Below, piece after piece: positions 31,523-41,284 of a DNA stretch of 64,000 nucleotides; the stretch's first letter is position 1, and each line of letters begins with the position of its first letter. Location of the stretch: the NCBI RefSeq assembly GCF_014204835.1, contig NZ_JACHMD010000001.1, positions 1,116,001-1,180,000 on the forward strand, given 5' to 3'. This stretch comes from Microbacterium marinum (GTDB lineage: Bacteria > Actinomycetota > Actinomycetes > Actinomycetales > Microbacteriaceae). The notes beneath the pieces were generated by a model, which worked only from the letters and a program-made list of their open reading frames with translations, did not search any database and was not told where the DNA came from. A program made the translations under genes and the position numbers.

Positions 31523-32560
31523 TCAGGCGAACGTCGCGAGCAGCCGCTGCAGGGAGTCCAGGCGCGCGGCGCCGCGTTCGCCGAGACGGCCCTCCGCTAC
31601 GGCCTCGGCGAGCGCGCAGTCGGGCGCGTCGGGCAGGTGGGTGCATCCCCGCGGGCACTCCTGTGCGACCTCCGCGAGGTCGGTGTAGGCGCGGAGGATG
31701 TTCGCCGGGTCGACGTGTCCGAGACCGAACGAGCGGACGCCGGGGGTGTCGATGACCCACCCCTTCCCGGCCGGTCCTTCATAACGGAGCGACACCGCGG
31801 AGCTGGAGGTGTGGCGCCCGCGACCGGTGACCTCGTTCACGTGGCCGGTGGCACGGAGCGCGTGGGGGACGAGGGCGTTCACCAGCGTGGACTTCCCGAC
31901 GCCGGAGTGACCGACGAAGACGGTCGCGTGTCCCGCGAGCCGCTCTCCGATGAGCTCTACCGGCATCGCCTCGTGCCCGCTCGTGAATACCTCCAGGTCG
32001 TCGAGACCCTCGAAGTGCGCGAGGAAGTCGGTCGGATCGGCGAGGTCGGTCTTCGTGACGACGAGGAGGGGGTGGATCCCGGCATCCAGCGCGGCGATCA
32101 GATAGCGGTCGACGAGTCGCGGGCGGGGCTCCGGATCGGCCGCGGCGACCACGATGAGCATCTGGTCGGCGTTGGCGACGATGATCCGCTCGACCTGATC
32201 GGTGTCGTCGGCGCTACGACGCAACAGAGAGGTCCGATCCTGGATGCCGACGATGCGGGCGAGCGTGCCCTCGTCGCCCGACGTGTCACCCACCACCCGG
32301 GCCACATCGCCGTTGACGATCGGCTGCTTGCGCAGTTCGCGCGCACGGGACGCGAGGATCTGGTGCTCGTCGGGACCGTCCTCGTCCACGAGGACGGTGT
32401 AGCGGCCGCGGTCGACGCCCAGGACGCGGGCGTTGCGCGCGTCGGCGTGCGCGGGCCGGCGCTTGGTCCGCGGACGGTTCGCCTTCGGGTTGGGGCGGAC
32501 GCGGATGTCCGCCTCGTCGTAGTCGAGGTCGTCATCGTCGCCGTCGTCGAGCCAACTCAC
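31523..32560 (-). CDS. rsgA: Ribosome small-subunit-dependent GTPase RsgA
   Basis: A 345-residue circularly permuted GTPase acting late in 30S maturation. An acidic then basic N-terminal tail leads to an OB-fold domain ([16 protein letters not shown]). The permuted G domain follows in the order G4 ([10 protein letters not shown]), G1 ([18 protein letters not shown]) and G3 ([10 protein letters not shown]). The zinc domain has [20 protein letters not shown], with three Cys and one His. The GTG at 32560 overlaps the aroA stop (GTGA), so aroA and rsgA are coupled; an upstream ATG would extend into aroA and is not needed. Confidence 0.94.
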   Translation of the reverse strand: MSWLDDGDDDDLDYDEADIRVRPNPKANRPRTKRRPAHADARNARVLGVDRGRYTVLVDEDGPDEHQILASRARELRKQPIVNGDVARVVGDTSGDEGTLARIVGIQDRTSLLRRSADDTDQVERIIVANADQMLIVVAAADPEPRPRLVDRYLIAALDAGIHPLLVVTKTDLADPTDFLAHFEGLDDLEVFTSGHEAMPVELIGERLAGHATVFVGHSGVGKSTLVNALVPHALRATGHVNEVTGRGRHTSSSAVSLRYEGPAGKGWVIDTPGVRSFGLGHVDPANILRAYTDLAEVAQECPRGCTHLPDAPDCALAEAVAEGRLGERGAARLDSLQRLLATFA

Positions 32561-33873
32561 GCGAGCATGTCCGCCCACAGCTGCGGAAACTCCGGCATGG
32601 TCTTCGCCGTCGTGCCGATGTCGTCGACCTCGACGCCGGCGACCCGCAGGCCGATGACGGCGCCAGCGGTCGCGAGGCGGTGATCGTGGTGGGCACGCCA
32701 GAGGCCGCCATGCAGAGGACGGGGGATGACACGGATGCCGTCGTCGAGCTCTTCCGCTTCGCCGCCGAGCTCACGCAGGTTGCCGACCAGGGCGGAGATG
32801 CGGTCGGTCTCGTGGCCACGGATGTGGCCGATCCCGTGGAAGGTCGTGGGACTGTCGGCGAATGCGGCCAGGGCGAACAGGGTCGGCGTGAGCTCGCTGG
32901 CGGCCGACAGGTCGAGGTCGACCCCGACGATCCCCTCACCGGCGCTGACGGTCAGGGCGCCGCCGCGTCGGTGCGCGCGGGCGCCCATGACGGGGAGGAT
33001 GTCGGCGAGCAGTGCGCCGGGCTGGGTCGAGTGCGCCGGCCAGCCGGGGATGGTCACCGAGCCGCCCGTGAGGACCGCCGCGGCGAGGAAGGGGGCCGCG
33101 TTCGACAGGTCGGGCTCGATGGCCACGTCCTTTCCGCGGATCGGCCCCGCCGGTACGAGCCACTCGTTCGGCGCGGGGTGCTCGACGTGGACCCCCCGAC
33201 GGGCGAGGGCCTCGATGGTCATCTCGATGTGGGGGAGGCTCGGGAGACGCTCGCCCTCGTGGATGAGGCGGAGGCCGACGTCGAAGCGCGCCGCGGCCAG
33301 GAGCAGACCGGAGACGAACTGGCTCGACTGGCTCGCGTCGATCGTCACCTCGCCGCCGCGGAGGTGACCGTGTCCGCGGATGTCGAACGGGAGTGCCCAC
33401 GTTCCGGCGTCGTCGATGTCGGCACCCACTTCGCGGAGCGCCTGGATCATCGCGCCCATGGGGCGGTGCAGGGCGGTCGAATGCGCCGTCACGTGGACAT
33501 CGCCCACAGCGAGACCGGCGATCGGGGTCACGAAGCGCATGACGGTGCCGGCCTGCCCGCAGTCGATCGTGGTGCCGCCCGCGAACGTCGCCGGCGGGGT
33601 GACCTCGAGGTCGGGGCCGAAGGGGTTGTCGCCCGGAACGGTCTCGACGACGACGCCCAGGGCGCGCAGCGCGGTCACCATCCGGGCGGAGTCGTCGGAG
33701 TGCAGGGCGCCGGTGAGCAGGCTCGGACCGTCGGCCAACGCGGCGAGGACGAGCTCGCGGTTCGTGATCGACTTCGACCCCGGCACGGCGACGGTCGCCT
33801 CGACGGGCGCACCGGGCGTGGGGGCCTCCCACGGGGTGGGCGTCGGAGCGGGGGAATACGAGTCGGCGGTCAT
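32557..33873 (-). CDS. aroA: 3-phosphoshikimate 1-carboxyvinyltransferase (EPSP synthase)
   Basis: Sixth step of the shikimate pathway, joining PEP to shikimate-3-phosphate; 438 residues. Landmarks are [17 protein letters not shown] (substrate-binding Lys, Ser, Arg), [18 protein letters not shown] (PEP-site loop), [30 protein letters not shown] and [11 protein letters not shown]. The active-site Gly in the PEP loop is preserved. Start at 33873: minus-strand TAGGCT (+ strand 33881-33886) ends 7 nt before it. Divergent from sigH and coupled to rsgA, the aroA-rsgA/sigH order of M. tuberculosis. Confidence 0.96.
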   Translation of the reverse strand: MTADSYSPAPTPTPWEAPTPGAPVEATVAVPGSKSITNRELVLAALADGPSLLTGALHSDDSARMVTALRALGVVVETVPGDNPFGPDLEVTPPATFAGGTTIDCGQAGTVMRFVTPIAGLAVGDVHVTAHSTALHRPMGAMIQALREVGADIDDAGTWALPFDIRGHGHLRGGEVTIDASQSSQFVSGLLLAAARFDVGLRLIHEGERLPSLPHIEMTIEALARRGVHVEHPAPNEWLVPAGPIRGKDVAIEPDLSNAAPFLAAAVLTGGSVTIPGWPAHSTQPGALLADILPVMGARAHRRGGALTVSAGEGIVGVDLDLSAASELTPTLFALAAFADSPTTFHGIGHIRGHETDRISALVGNLRELGGEAEELDDGIRVIPRPLHGGLWRAHHDHRLATAGAVIGLRVAGVEVDDIGTTAKTMPEFPQLWADMLA

Positions 33874-33880
33874 CGGTTCC

Positions 33881-33886
33881 AGCCTA
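33881..33886 (-). promoter_or_regulatory. -10 box of aroA-rsgA
   Basis: TAGGCT on the minus strand ends 7 nt before the aroA ATG, implying a leaderless bicistronic message. Confidence 0.5.
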
Positions 33887-33953
33887 CTGAACCGCAGAAC
33901 GAGCGCCGAAGGAGAGGGATGTTCGCGACGATTGACGTACCCCTGTCCGTCGA

Positions 33954-33976
33954 CTCGCCAGACGTAGACTGGCGAG
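33954..33976 (+). promoter_or_regulatory. 8-bp inverted repeat over the sigH -10 box
   Basis: CTCGCCAG (33954-33961) and CTGGCGAG (33969-33976) are perfect complements 7 nt apart. The -10 candidate TAGACT (33965-33970) lies across the spacer and right arm, 8 nt before the sigH ATG. A protein bound here would block the promoter, so it is a candidate operator. Confidence 0.45.
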
Positions 33977-33978
33977 CG

Positions 33979-34572
33979 ATGAACGATCAGGCGGCTGACG
34001 ACCCGCGTACCCAGTTCGAGGAGCAGGCGCTGCCCTTCATGGACCAGCTCTATGCGGCGGCGATGCGTATGACGCGCAATCCCGCGGACGCGGCGGACCT
34101 CGTCCAGGAGACGTTCGTGAAGGCGTTCTCCGCGTGGGCGTCGTTCACGCAGGGGACGAACCTCAAGGCCTGGCTGTACCGCATCCTCACGAACACGTAC
34201 ATCAACACGTATCGCAAGAAGCAGCGTGAGCCCTATCAGGGCACGATCGACGAGCTCGAGGACTGGCAGCTCGGCGGCGCGGAGTCGACCACGGCCTCTT
34301 CGGCCCGATCGGCCGAGGCCGAGGCGATCGACCACATGCCGGCATCCGTCGTCAAGGACGCCCTGCAGGCTCTTCCCGAGGACTTCCGACTCGCCGTCTA
34401 CCTGGCGGACGTCGAAGGGTTCGCGTATCAGGAGATCGCGGACATCATGAAAACCCCCATCGGAACGGTCATGAGCCGCCTTCACCGAGGCAGGCGGCAG
34501 CTGCGAGACCTGTTGTCCGACTACGCGAGAGAGCGCGGCATCGACGTGCCCGCCACGAGGAGTGCGAAATGA
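33979..34572 (+). CDS. sigH: ECF sigma factor SigH/SigR type
   Basis: Thiol-oxidative and heat-stress sigma factor, 197 residues. Region 2 contains [20 protein letters not shown] and [13 protein letters not shown], then [20 protein letters not shown]; region 4 contains [20 protein letters not shown] and [10 protein letters not shown]. The match to M. tuberculosis SigH and Streptomyces SigR is close along the whole length. The ATG at 33979 is preferred (TAGACT 8 nt upstream); an in-frame ATG at 33919 would add 20 residues. The stop overlaps the anti-sigma gene (ATGA). Targets in relatives include thioredoxin and mycothiol-recycling genes. Confidence 0.93.
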   Translation: MNDQAADDPRTQFEEQALPFMDQLYAAAMRMTRNPADAADLVQETFVKAFSAWASFTQGTNLKAWLYRILTNTYINTYRKKQREPYQGTIDELEDWQLGGAESTTASSARSAEAEAIDHMPASVVKDALQALPEDFRLAVYLADVEGFAYQEIADIMKTPIGTVMSRLHRGRRQLRDLLSDYARERGIDVPATRSAK

Positions 34573-34814
34573 CCGACTGCGGTTGCGACAAGGCGCGCAA
34601 GGACCTGGAGGAGTACCTGCGCAACGAAGTGTGCAAGACGGAGCACTCCGACATCACGGAGCACCTCGAGAAGTGCGAGGCCTGCCGGAATGAGGCGCTC
34701 GTGGCCACCACCCTCACCGCGGTCGTCGCCCGCGCCTGCAAGGAGACCGCTCCCGAGGAACTGCGCGACCAGGTGCTCAGCCGCCTGCGCGCGGAGCAGG
34801 CCACCCACCACTGA
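34569..34814 (+). CDS. rshA: Zinc-binding anti-sigma factor RshA/RsrA type
   Basis: An 81-residue redox-sensing ZAS-family anti-sigma factor of SigH. The zinc/thiol site is [12 protein letters not shown] (HxxxCxxC, about residues 32-39), with further Cys in the N-terminal [10 protein letters not shown] and NEVCKTEH. In relatives, disulfide formation expels zinc and frees the sigma factor. Coupled to sigH by an ATGA overlap, which keeps the two proteins in stoichiometry. It is followed immediately by a bidirectional terminator. Confidence 0.92.
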   Translation: MTDCGCDKARKDLEEYLRNEVCKTEHSDITEHLEKCEACRNEALVATTLTAVVARACKETAPEELRDQVLSRLRAEQATHH

Positions 34815-34818
34815 GCGG

Positions 34819-34844
34819 GTCCCCGCTTTCGCTCAGCGGGGGAC
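34819..34844. terminator. Bidirectional terminator between rshA and the lipid kinase gene
   Basis: GTCCCCGCT (34819-34827) pairs with AGCGGGGGAC (34835-34844) with one bulged G and a 7-nt loop. It begins 5 nt after the rshA stop and includes the stop codon of the convergent kinase gene. Confidence 0.6.
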
Positions 34845-35735
34845 GAACACGGTGAGTGCGCCCGGCTCCACATCGACCCGGAGGGGCAGCGAACCCAATG
34901 GCTCGCCGTCCGCATACGCGGTGACGCCGACCGCCCGGAGGGTCACGGCGGAGACGCGGTAGGTCGACACCTCGGGTTCGCCTGCATGAGTGCCGGCGTA
35001 GACCTTCCTCAGGAGTCGGAGCAGCCGCAGACGCCCGGCCGAGCGCACCAGGGTGACGTCGAGGAGACCGTCGTCCGGAGCGGCATCGGGACAGATCGGG
35101 ATGCCGCCGCCGTACGAGCGCGTGTTGCCCACCGCCGCCACGAGCAGGTCCTCCGCGACGCGCACCGTGTCGCCGCCTGGGAGCTCGAGTTCGAGTTCGT
35201 AGGGGATCGCGCGCAGCACCAGGAACTCGCGCAGGATGGCGATCGTGTAGCGTAGGGGCCCGCGCGGCCAGCGCATCCGGTTCGCCCGGTCGTTGACCTT
35301 CGAGTCGAACCCGCTTGCGAGGACCGTGCTGAACCACGACACGCGACCGTCGGGTGCTGTGACCCGAGCGAGGTCGATGTGCCGAGAGGCGCTGCCGATC
35401 ACGGCATCCGCGGCGGCGTCGGCGTCTCGGTCTCCGAGGCCGAGGGTGCGGGCGAGATCGTTGCCGGTCCCGGTCGGAACGACTCCCAGCGGGATGCCGG
35501 ACCCGTGGAGCTCCCGGAGTGCGAGGCCGACCGTGCCGTCGCCCCCGGCGACGAGGATCCCGTCGCCCGGATCGCGGGAGAGCGCGCGGACGGCGTCCGC
35601 CGTGCCCGCCGCATCAACCGGTTCACACGTGCGAACGTCGACCCCCGCGCTCCGAAGCCTGTCGGCGACGCGCTGCGCGAGAGCAGACCCCGACCCGGCG
35701 GGCGCGGCGGGATTGACGATGAAGCCGACGCGCAC
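34833..35735 (-). CDS. Diacylglycerol-kinase-family lipid kinase
   Basis: A 300-residue soluble protein of the DAGK/sphingosine kinase/NAD kinase superfamily. The nucleotide-binding site is GILVAGGDGTVGLALREL, then PLGVVPTGTGNDLARTLGLG. The second domain has GNTRSYGGGIPICPDAAPDD, matching YegS/DgkB-type lipid kinases. It probably phosphorylates diacylglycerol or a related membrane lipid. The GTG at 35735 lies 11 nt after the kgd stop with no clear ribosome-binding site, so it may depend on translation from kgd. Confidence 0.87.
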   Translation of the reverse strand: MRVGFIVNPAAPAGSGSALAQRVADRLRSAGVDVRTCEPVDAAGTADAVRALSRDPGDGILVAGGDGTVGLALRELHGSGIPLGVVPTGTGNDLARTLGLGDRDADAAADAVIGSASRHIDLARVTAPDGRVSWFSTVLASGFDSKVNDRANRMRWPRGPLRYTIAILREFLVLRAIPYELELELPGGDTVRVAEDLLVAAVGNTRSYGGGIPICPDAAPDDGLLDVTLVRSAGRLRLLRLLRKVYAGTHAGEPEVSTYRVSAVTLRAVGVTAYADGEPLGSLPLRVDVEPGALTVFVPR

Positions 35736-35746
35736 CGGGATGCCGG

Positions 35747-38700
35747 TCAGAAGTGGAGGGACTGCTCGACGATCGCGGCCTGCTCGCGAGCGTGCACCTT
35801 GGGCGACCCGGTCGCCGTCGATGCGGCGGCGGCGCGCGAGATGCGGCGGATGGTGCGACCGTGGAGGTGCTTGACGACCTCGAGCGCGATGAAAGGCCAC
35901 GCGCCCTGGTTCTCGGGCTCCTCCTGAACCCAGAACAGCTCCGCGTTCGGGTAGCTGTCGAGGATCGCGTTGAGCTCGTCGACCGGGGCCGGGTAGTACT
36001 GCTCCAGCCGCACGAGGGCCACCCGATCGTTCGGGTTCTTCTCGAGCTCGGCGACGAGATCCCAGTGGATCTTGCCGGAGTGGAGCAGGACGCGCGTGAC
36101 GGCGCCGCGGTCGAGACCGCGCTGGTCGTCGATCACCGGCTGGAACTTGCCCTCGAGGAAGTCCTCGACAGGGCTCGTCGCGCTGCGCAGTCGCAGCATC
36201 GCCTTCGGCGTGAAGACGATCAGCGGGCGACGCGGGCGGGCGTAGGCCTGGCGACGCAGCAGGTGGAAGTACGACGCCGGCGTGGAGGGACGGGCCACCG
36301 TCATGTTGTCCTGCGCGCACATCTGCAGGTACCGCTCGATCCGGGCCGAGGAGTGGTCGGGTCCCTGGCCTTCGTAGCCGTGGGGAAGCAGGAGCGTGAC
36401 GCTGGACTGCTGGCCCCACTTCTGCTCGGCGGAGGAGATGAACTCGTCGATGACCGACTGCGCACCGTTGGCGAAGTCGCCGAACTGCGCCTCCCACAGG
36501 GTGAGGGTGTCGGCGCGCTCCACGGAGTAGCCGTACTCGAAGGCCATCGCCGCGTACTCGCTGAGGAGCGAGTCGTACACGTAGAAGCGACCCTGGTTCT
36601 CGCTGACGTTCGACAGCGGCAGCCATTCCTGGCCGTTCGTCCGGTCGTGGAGGACCGAATGGCGCTGCACGAAGGTGCCGCGCCGCACGTCCTGGCCGGC
36701 CAGGCGCACGTTCGATCCCTCGGCGAGGAGCGTGCCGAAGGCGAGCAGTTCGCCGAAGCCCCAGTCGATCTTGCCGTTGCGGCTCATCTCGTGACGCTTG
36801 TCGAGCAGCTGCTGGAGCTTGGTGTGGACCGTGAAGCCCTCGGGCTTGTTCACGAACGCATCGCCGATGCGTTCGATCAGCGCGCGGGCGACACCGGTCG
36901 TGTCGGGCTCCCCGGCGACAGGAACCTCCGGCGTCTCCTCGGAGACGATCGGCGAGGTGCCGGTCTGGGCGGCGTGCGTCTCGGCGAAGGCGATCTCCAG
37001 ACGGTTCTGGAAGTCCTGCTTGGCCTTGTCGTACTCCTCCTCGGTGATGTCGCCGCGACCGACGAGCGCCTCGGTGTAGAGCTTGCGCACCGAGCGCTTC
37101 GCCTCGATGAGGTTCGTCATGAGGGGCTGGGTCATCGAGGGGTCGTCGCCCTCGTTGTGACCACGGCGCCGGTAGCAGACGAGGTCGATGACGACGTCGC
37201 GGTTGAACTCCTGCCGGTAGCGGAAGGCCAGCTCGGCGACGTGGACAACGGCTTCGGGGTCATCGCCGTTCACGTGGAAGATCGGCGCCTGGATGGTCTT
37301 CGCGACGTCGGTGGCGTAGATCGAGGACCGGGCGTCGAGGGGGAGCGTTGTGAATCCGAGCTGGTTGTTCACGACCACGTGGATGGTGCCGCCGGTGCGG
37401 TAGCCGCGCAGGCGCGACATCTGCAGCGTCTCCATCACCACGCCCTGGCCCGCGAAGGCCGCATCACCGTGGACGAGGATCGGCAGCCACGAGAACGAGC
37501 CGATGGGCAGGCGGTCCTGCTTCGCGCGGACGATGCCCTCCAGCACGCCGTCCACCGTCTCGAGGTGGGACGGGTTGGCGGCCAGGTAGACCGGGAGTTC
37601 CTCGCCGCCGTCGGCCACGAAGGTGCCCTGCGTTCCGAGGTGGTACTTGACGTCGCCGGAGCCGCTCTTGGAGCCGATGGCGACGGAGCCCTCGAACTCA
37701 CGGAAGATCTGGCTGTAGGTCTTGCCGGCGACGTTGGTGAGGACGTTGAGGCGGCCACGGTGCGCCATGGCGATGGCGGCGCCGTCGAGTCCGATGCCGG
37801 CTGCGCCCTGCAGGATCTGGTCGAGGAGGGGGACGAGGGACTCGCCGCCCTCGAGGCTGAAGCGCTTCTGCCCGACGTACTTGGTCTGCAGGAACGTCTC
37901 GAAGGCCTCCGCCTCGTTCAGCTTGCCCAGCACACGCAACTGCTCGTCGTGAGTGGGCTTCTGGTACTTGACCTCGAGGTTCGCCTGGAACCAGGCGCGC
38001 TGCTCGGGATCCTGGATGTGCATGTACTCGATGCCGATCGTGCGGCAGTACGAGTCGCGGAGGATGCCGAGGATGTCGCGCAGCTTCGAGGTGCGCTTGC
38101 CGCCGAAGCCGTTCGTGACGAACTCGCGGTCGAGGTCCCAGAAGGTCAGACCGTGGTTCTCGATCTCGAGGTCGGGGTGGGTGCGCTGGACGTACTCGAG
38201 GGGGTCGATGTCGGCCATCATGTGGCCGCGGACGCGGAACGAGTTGATGAGCTCCTGGACCCGGGCGGTCTTGTCGACCCGCTCGGCGATGTCCACCTTG
38301 ATGTCGCTCGACCACCGGATCGGCTTGTACGGGATGCGGAGGGCCGCGAAGATGTCCTCGTAGAAGTCGTTCTGGCCGATCAGGAGCTGGTGGACGATCT
38401 TCAGGAACTCGCCGGAGCCCGCGCCCTGGATCACGCGGTGGTCGTACGTGCTGGTCAGCGTGATGGTCTTGCCGATGCCGAGTTCGCCGAGTGTCTTCTC
38501 GCTCGCGCCCTGGAACTCGGCCGGGTAGTCGAGGGCACCGGCGCCGATGATGCAACCCTGCCCCTTCATGAGGCGGGGGACGGAGTGGACCGTCCCGATG
38601 CCGCCGGGGTTCGTGAGGGAGACGGTCGTCCCCTGGAAGTCGGCGGCGGTGAGCTTGTTGCCGCGGGCGCGGCGGACGAGGTCCTCGTAGGCGGCGAGGT

Positions 38701-39460
38701 ACTCGCCGAAGGTGAGGGACTCGGCGCGCTTGATGCTCGGAACCATGAGCGCGCGGGTGCCGTCGGGCTTGGGCAGGTCGATCGCGATGCCGAGGTTGAT
38801 GTGCGCGGGCGCGACGACCGACGGCTTGCCGTCGACCTCGGCGTAGAACACGTTCTGGGTCGGGAATGCCTTGAGCGCCTGGATCAGCGCCCACCCGATG
38901 ATGTGGGTGAAGCTCACCTTGCCGCCGCGCGTGCGCGACATGTGGTTGTTGATGACGATGCGGTTGTCGATCATCAGCTTCGCGGGCACCGTGCGGACGC
39001 TCGTGGCCGTGGGGACGGTCAGCGACTCGTCCATGTTCGCGGCGAGGGTCTTGGGGAGTCCGCGCAGGGGGGTGACCTTGTCTTCACCGGCTGCCTGCTC
39101 GGACGCGGGCGCCGACTTCGGTGCCTCGGCGGGGATCGGCTGCGGCGCGGCGGGGCGGGCGGTCGTGCGGGCCACGGGCTGGGCGCCGGAGGCGGCCTCG
39201 GCCTTGGGGGCCGCGGCATCCGCCTTCGGGGCTGCCGTCTCGGCCTTCGGTGCAGGGGTGTCCGCCTTCGGCGCGGCCGCCGGGGTGGATGCCGCCGGGG
39301 TGGAGCCCTCAGGCGTGTAGGCCTCGAGGATCGGCCACCACTCCTTGTCGACGGAGTTCTTGTCGCGGCTGTACTGCTCGTACAGCTCGGCGACGAGCCA
39401 TTCGTTGGCTCCGAACTCCCCGTCGTTCGTAGTTCCCACGCCGGTCGCCTGACTGGACAC
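35747..39460 (-). CDS. kgd: Multifunctional 2-oxoglutarate decarboxylase/dehydrogenase (Kgd, SucA-SucB fusion)
   Basis: TCA-cycle enzyme of 1237 residues fusing an E2-like acyltransferase domain to the thiamine-diphosphate E1, the actinobacterial architecture. The N-terminus ([20 protein letters not shown]) is the E1-type tail. A low-complexity Pro/Ala/Lys linker (about 50-115) carries PKAE/PKAD repeats. The E2-like domain ends [20 protein letters not shown] (acyltransferase His). The E1 part has [33 protein letters not shown] (thiamine-diphosphate/Mg) and [20 protein letters not shown]. There is no lipoyl domain. It starts at GTG 39460. Confidence 0.96.
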   Translation of the reverse strand: MSSQATGVGTTNDGEFGANEWLVAELYEQYSRDKNSVDKEWWPILEAYTPEGSTPAASTPAAAPKADTPAPKAETAAPKADAAAPKAEAASGAQPVARTTARPAAPQPIPAEAPKSAPASEQAAGEDKVTPLRGLPKTLAANMDESLTVPTATSVRTVPAKLMIDNRIVINNHMSRTRGGKVSFTHIIGWALIQALKAFPTQNVFYAEVDGKPSVVAPAHINLGIAIDLPKPDGTRALMVPSIKRAESLTFGEYLAAYEDLVRRARGNKLTAADFQGTTVSLTNPGGIGTVHSVPRLMKGQGCIIGAGALDYPAEFQGASEKTLGELGIGKTITLTSTYDHRVIQGAGSGEFLKIVHQLLIGQNDFYEDIFAALRIPYKPIRWSSDIKVDIAERVDKTARVQELINSFRVRGHMMADIDPLEYVQRTHPDLEIENHGLTFWDLDREFVTNGFGGKRTSKLRDILGILRDSYCRTIGIEYMHIQDPEQRAWFQANLEVKYQKPTHDEQLRVLGKLNEAEAFETFLQTKYVGQKRFSLEGGESLVPLLDQILQGAAGIGLDGAAIAMAHRGRLNVLTNVAGKTYSQIFREFEGSVAIGSKSGSGDVKYHLGTQGTFVADGGEELPVYLAANPSHLETVDGVLEGIVRAKQDRLPIGSFSWLPILVHGDAAFAGQGVVMETLQMSRLRGYRTGGTIHVVVNNQLGFTTLPLDARSSIYATDVAKTIQAPIFHVNGDDPEAVVHVAELAFRYRQEFNRDVVIDLVCYRRRGHNEGDDPSMTQPLMTNLIEAKRSVRKLYTEALVGRGDITEEEYDKAKQDFQNRLEIAFAETHAAQTGTSPIVSEETPEVPVAGEPDTTGVARALIERIGDAFVNKPEGFTVHTKLQQLLDKRHEMSRNGKIDWGFGELLAFGTLLAEGSNVRLAGQDVRRGTFVQRHSVLHDRTNGQEWLPLSNVSENQGRFYVYDSLLSEYAAMAFEYGYSVERADTLTLWEAQFGDFANGAQSVIDEFISSAEQKWGQQSSVTLLLPHGYEGQGPDHSSARIERYLQMCAQDNMTVARPSTPASYFHLLRRQAYARPRRPLIVFTPKAMLRLRSATSPVEDFLEGKFQPVIDDQRGLDRGAVTRVLLHSGKIHWDLVAELEKNPNDRVALVRLEQYYPAPVDELNAILDSYPNAELFWVQEEPENQGAWPFIALEVVKHLHGRTIRRISRAAAASTATGSPKVHAREQAAIVEQSLHF

Positions 39461-39630
39461 GGATCCGCCTGCTTTCGTCGTTGACGTTCAGAATGTGCGG
39501 AGCCCGCGCGGCCACGCGCACAGAGAACAAGGGTATCCCAGGTTGCGCGCCCGCCGACCGCTCGCGATCCCCCCGGAAGGCGGGGCGCGGGGCCGTCGCC
39601 GAGGATCGGCCCGCCACCGGGTCCGGTGGG

Positions 39631-39636
39631 TAGCGT
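39631..39636 (+). promoter_or_regulatory. -10 box of guaB1
   Basis: TAGCGT ends 7 nt before the ATG at 39644, fixing that start over an in-frame GTG at 39626, which lies upstream of the predicted transcription start. Confidence 0.5.
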
Positions 39637-39643
39637 GGACGTC

Positions 39644-41098
39644 ATGCACTTCTCCGGCGAGCGTCCCACAGTCGATCTCACCTACTCGGACGTCTTCCTC
39701 GTTCCGCGGCGGTCGGGGGTCGCGAGCCGCCTCGACGTCGACCTGGCGCCGAGGGACGGCACGACCGCGACGCTGCCGCTCGTCGCGTCGAACATGAACT
39801 CGGTCACCGGGCCTCGGCTCGCGGCGGCGCTCGCCCGGCGCGGCGGCCTCGCCGTCCTGCCCCAGGACATGCCGCTGCAGGAGGTCGACCGGGCGATCCG
39901 CTGGGTGAAGGAGCAGCCGGTGGTCTGGGATTCGCCGCTCGTGCTGCCTCCCGACGCCCTCGTCTCCGACGCGGCCGCGCTCCTCCCGCCGGCATCCGGT
40001 CACGGGATCGTCGTCGCCGCAGGCGGTCCGCAGGTGCACGTCGACGACATCGTCGGGATCGTCTCCGCGGAACGGCTGGGAACGGCACTCCCCGACGCGC
40101 GGCTCGGGGACCTCGTGCGCAGCCGCGCGATCTCTATCGACGCCGACGACGTCCCGTCTCCGCGGGCGGCGTTCGACCTCCTCGTCGCGGCCGATGCCGA
40201 TCTCGCCGCCGTCGTCCACCACGGCCATCTGGTCGGGACGATGTCGCAGCGCACCGCCCTTCGGGCGACGCTGTACCAGCCCGCGATCGACGGCGACGGC
40301 CGGCTCATCGTGGCGGCCGCCGTGGGGATCAACGGCGATGTCGGCGCGAAGGCCGAGGCGCTGGCGGCGGCCGGCGTTGACGTCCTCGTCGTGGACACCG
40401 CGCACGGCCACCAGGAGAGCATGCTCCGCGCACTCCGGACCGTGGCAGGCCTCGGCCTCGGTCTTCCCGTTGTGGCCGGCAACATCGTCACGGCGGAGGG
40501 AGTCGCCGATCTCGTCGACGCGGGCGCGACCATCCTGAAGGTCGGAGTCGGACCCGGCGCGATGTGCACCACCCGCATGATGACCGCGGTCGGCCGCCCG
40601 CAGTTCTCCGCGGTCCTCGAAACGGCGGAAGCCGCGCGGGCCGTGGGCGCCCACGTCTGGGCTGACGGCGGCGTCCGGTATCCGCGCGACGTCGCGCTCG
40701 CGCTCGCCGCCGGCGCGGCATCCGTGATGATCGGCTCCTGGTTCGCCGGAACGATCGAGGCGCCGGGTGAGCTCCGCGTCGATCCCGACGGGCGGGTGTA
40801 CAAGGAGTCCTGGGGGATGGCATCCACCAAGGCCGTGCAGGGCCGATTCGGGCGGCTCGACGCGTACGAGCGGGCGCGGAAGGAACTGTTCGCCGAGGGC
40901 ATCTCGTCCTCGCGGATCTACCTCGATCCGCTCCGGCCGAGCGTCGAGGACCTCGTCGACATGATCACTTCCGGCGTCCGCTCCTCCTTCACCTATGCGG
41001 GGGCTGCGACGGTGCCGGAATTCCACGAACGCGCGACGGTCGGCCTGCAGTCCGCCGCCGGGTACGAGGAAGGCAAGGCCCTCCCCGTCAGCTGGTGA
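39644..41098 (+). CDS. guaB1: GuaB1-type IMP dehydrogenase/GMP reductase-family enzyme with CBS domains
   Basis: A 484-residue TIM-barrel enzyme with an inserted CBS pair (about 95-205). The nucleophile loop is KVGVGPGAMCTTRMMTAVGR (catalytic Cys), preceded by VDVLVVDTAHGHQESMLRAL and followed by the phosphate-binding VWADGGVRYPRDVALALAAG. The mycobacterial GuaB1 orthologue has been shown to be a GMP reductase converting GMP to IMP, so that activity is the likeliest here; classical IMP dehydrogenase GuaB2 is elsewhere. The start is fixed by TAGCGT 7 nt upstream. Divergent from kgd. Confidence 0.88.
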   Translation: MHFSGERPTVDLTYSDVFLVPRRSGVASRLDVDLAPRDGTTATLPLVASNMNSVTGPRLAAALARRGGLAVLPQDMPLQEVDRAIRWVKEQPVVWDSPLVLPPDALVSDAAALLPPASGHGIVVAAGGPQVHVDDIVGIVSAERLGTALPDARLGDLVRSRAISIDADDVPSPRAAFDLLVAADADLAAVVHHGHLVGTMSQRTALRATLYQPAIDGDGRLIVAAAVGINGDVGAKAEALAAAGVDVLVVDTAHGHQESMLRALRTVAGLGLGLPVVAGNIVTAEGVADLVDAGATILKVGVGPGAMCTTRMMTAVGRPQFSAVLETAEAARAVGAHVWADGGVRYPRDVALALAAGAASVMIGSWFAGTIEAPGELRVDPDGRVYKESWGMASTKAVQGRFGRLDAYERARKELFAEGISSSRIYLDPLRPSVEDLVDMITSGVRSSFTYAGAATVPEFHERATVGLQSAAGYEEGKALPVSW

Positions 41099-41199
41099 CC
41101 GGGAGCTCGCCGGGACGCGACGCGCAGAGGCGAGGTCGGGCACCGGTGCGCGGGGCGGTGATGCGGGTGGATGCCGCGCGCGTGCGGGCGCGCGTGCCG

Positions 41200-41205
41200 T
41201 AGAAT
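41200..41205 (+). promoter_or_regulatory. -10 box of the leader ORF and CNNM operon
   Basis: TAGAAT is 10 nt before the ATG of the leader ORF at 41216 and about 80 nt before the first CNNM gene, giving the operon a translated leader. Confidence 0.45.
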
Positions 41206-41215
41206 CGTCCGCACA

Positions 41216-41284
41216 ATGGACGACCCTCCCAGTAGACCTTCGCCCCACCGACCCTTCCCCCTGATGAACGGGGGTGACGTGTGA
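41216..41284 (+). CDS. Proline-rich leader peptide upstream of the CNNM genes
   Basis: A 22-codon frame starting ATG GAC GAC CCT CCC and reading MDDPPSRPSPHRPFP for its first 15 residues. It has six Pro in 22 residues, with acidic residues directly before the first two. Its TGA (41282-41284) shares a base with the ATG of the CNNM gene (41284) and overlaps the alternative GTG at 41281. Its last codons run through a CCCCC/GGGGG hairpin that contains the Shine-Dalgarno of the CNNM gene. Acidic/proline-rich starts of this kind in MgtL of Salmonella cause Mg2+-dependent ribosome pausing or release. The regulatory reading is inference. Confidence 0.55.
   Translation: MDDPPSRPSPHRPFPLMNGGDV
41257..41274 (+). 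promoter_or_regulatory. Hairpin sequestering the CNNM ribosome-binding site
   Basis: CCCCC (41257-41261) pairs with GGGGG (41270-41274) around an 8-nt loop. The G-run with the following TGA is the best Shine-Dalgarno for the CNNM gene, so the hairpin hides it unless ribosomes moving through the leader ORF open it. Confidence 0.5.

Noticed and set aside
41099..41280. M-box or other Mg2+ riboswitch in front of the CNNM genes
   Set aside because: The leader after TAGAAT is only about 70 nt, too short for an M-box, and its conserved cores are not present; a translated leader fits better.
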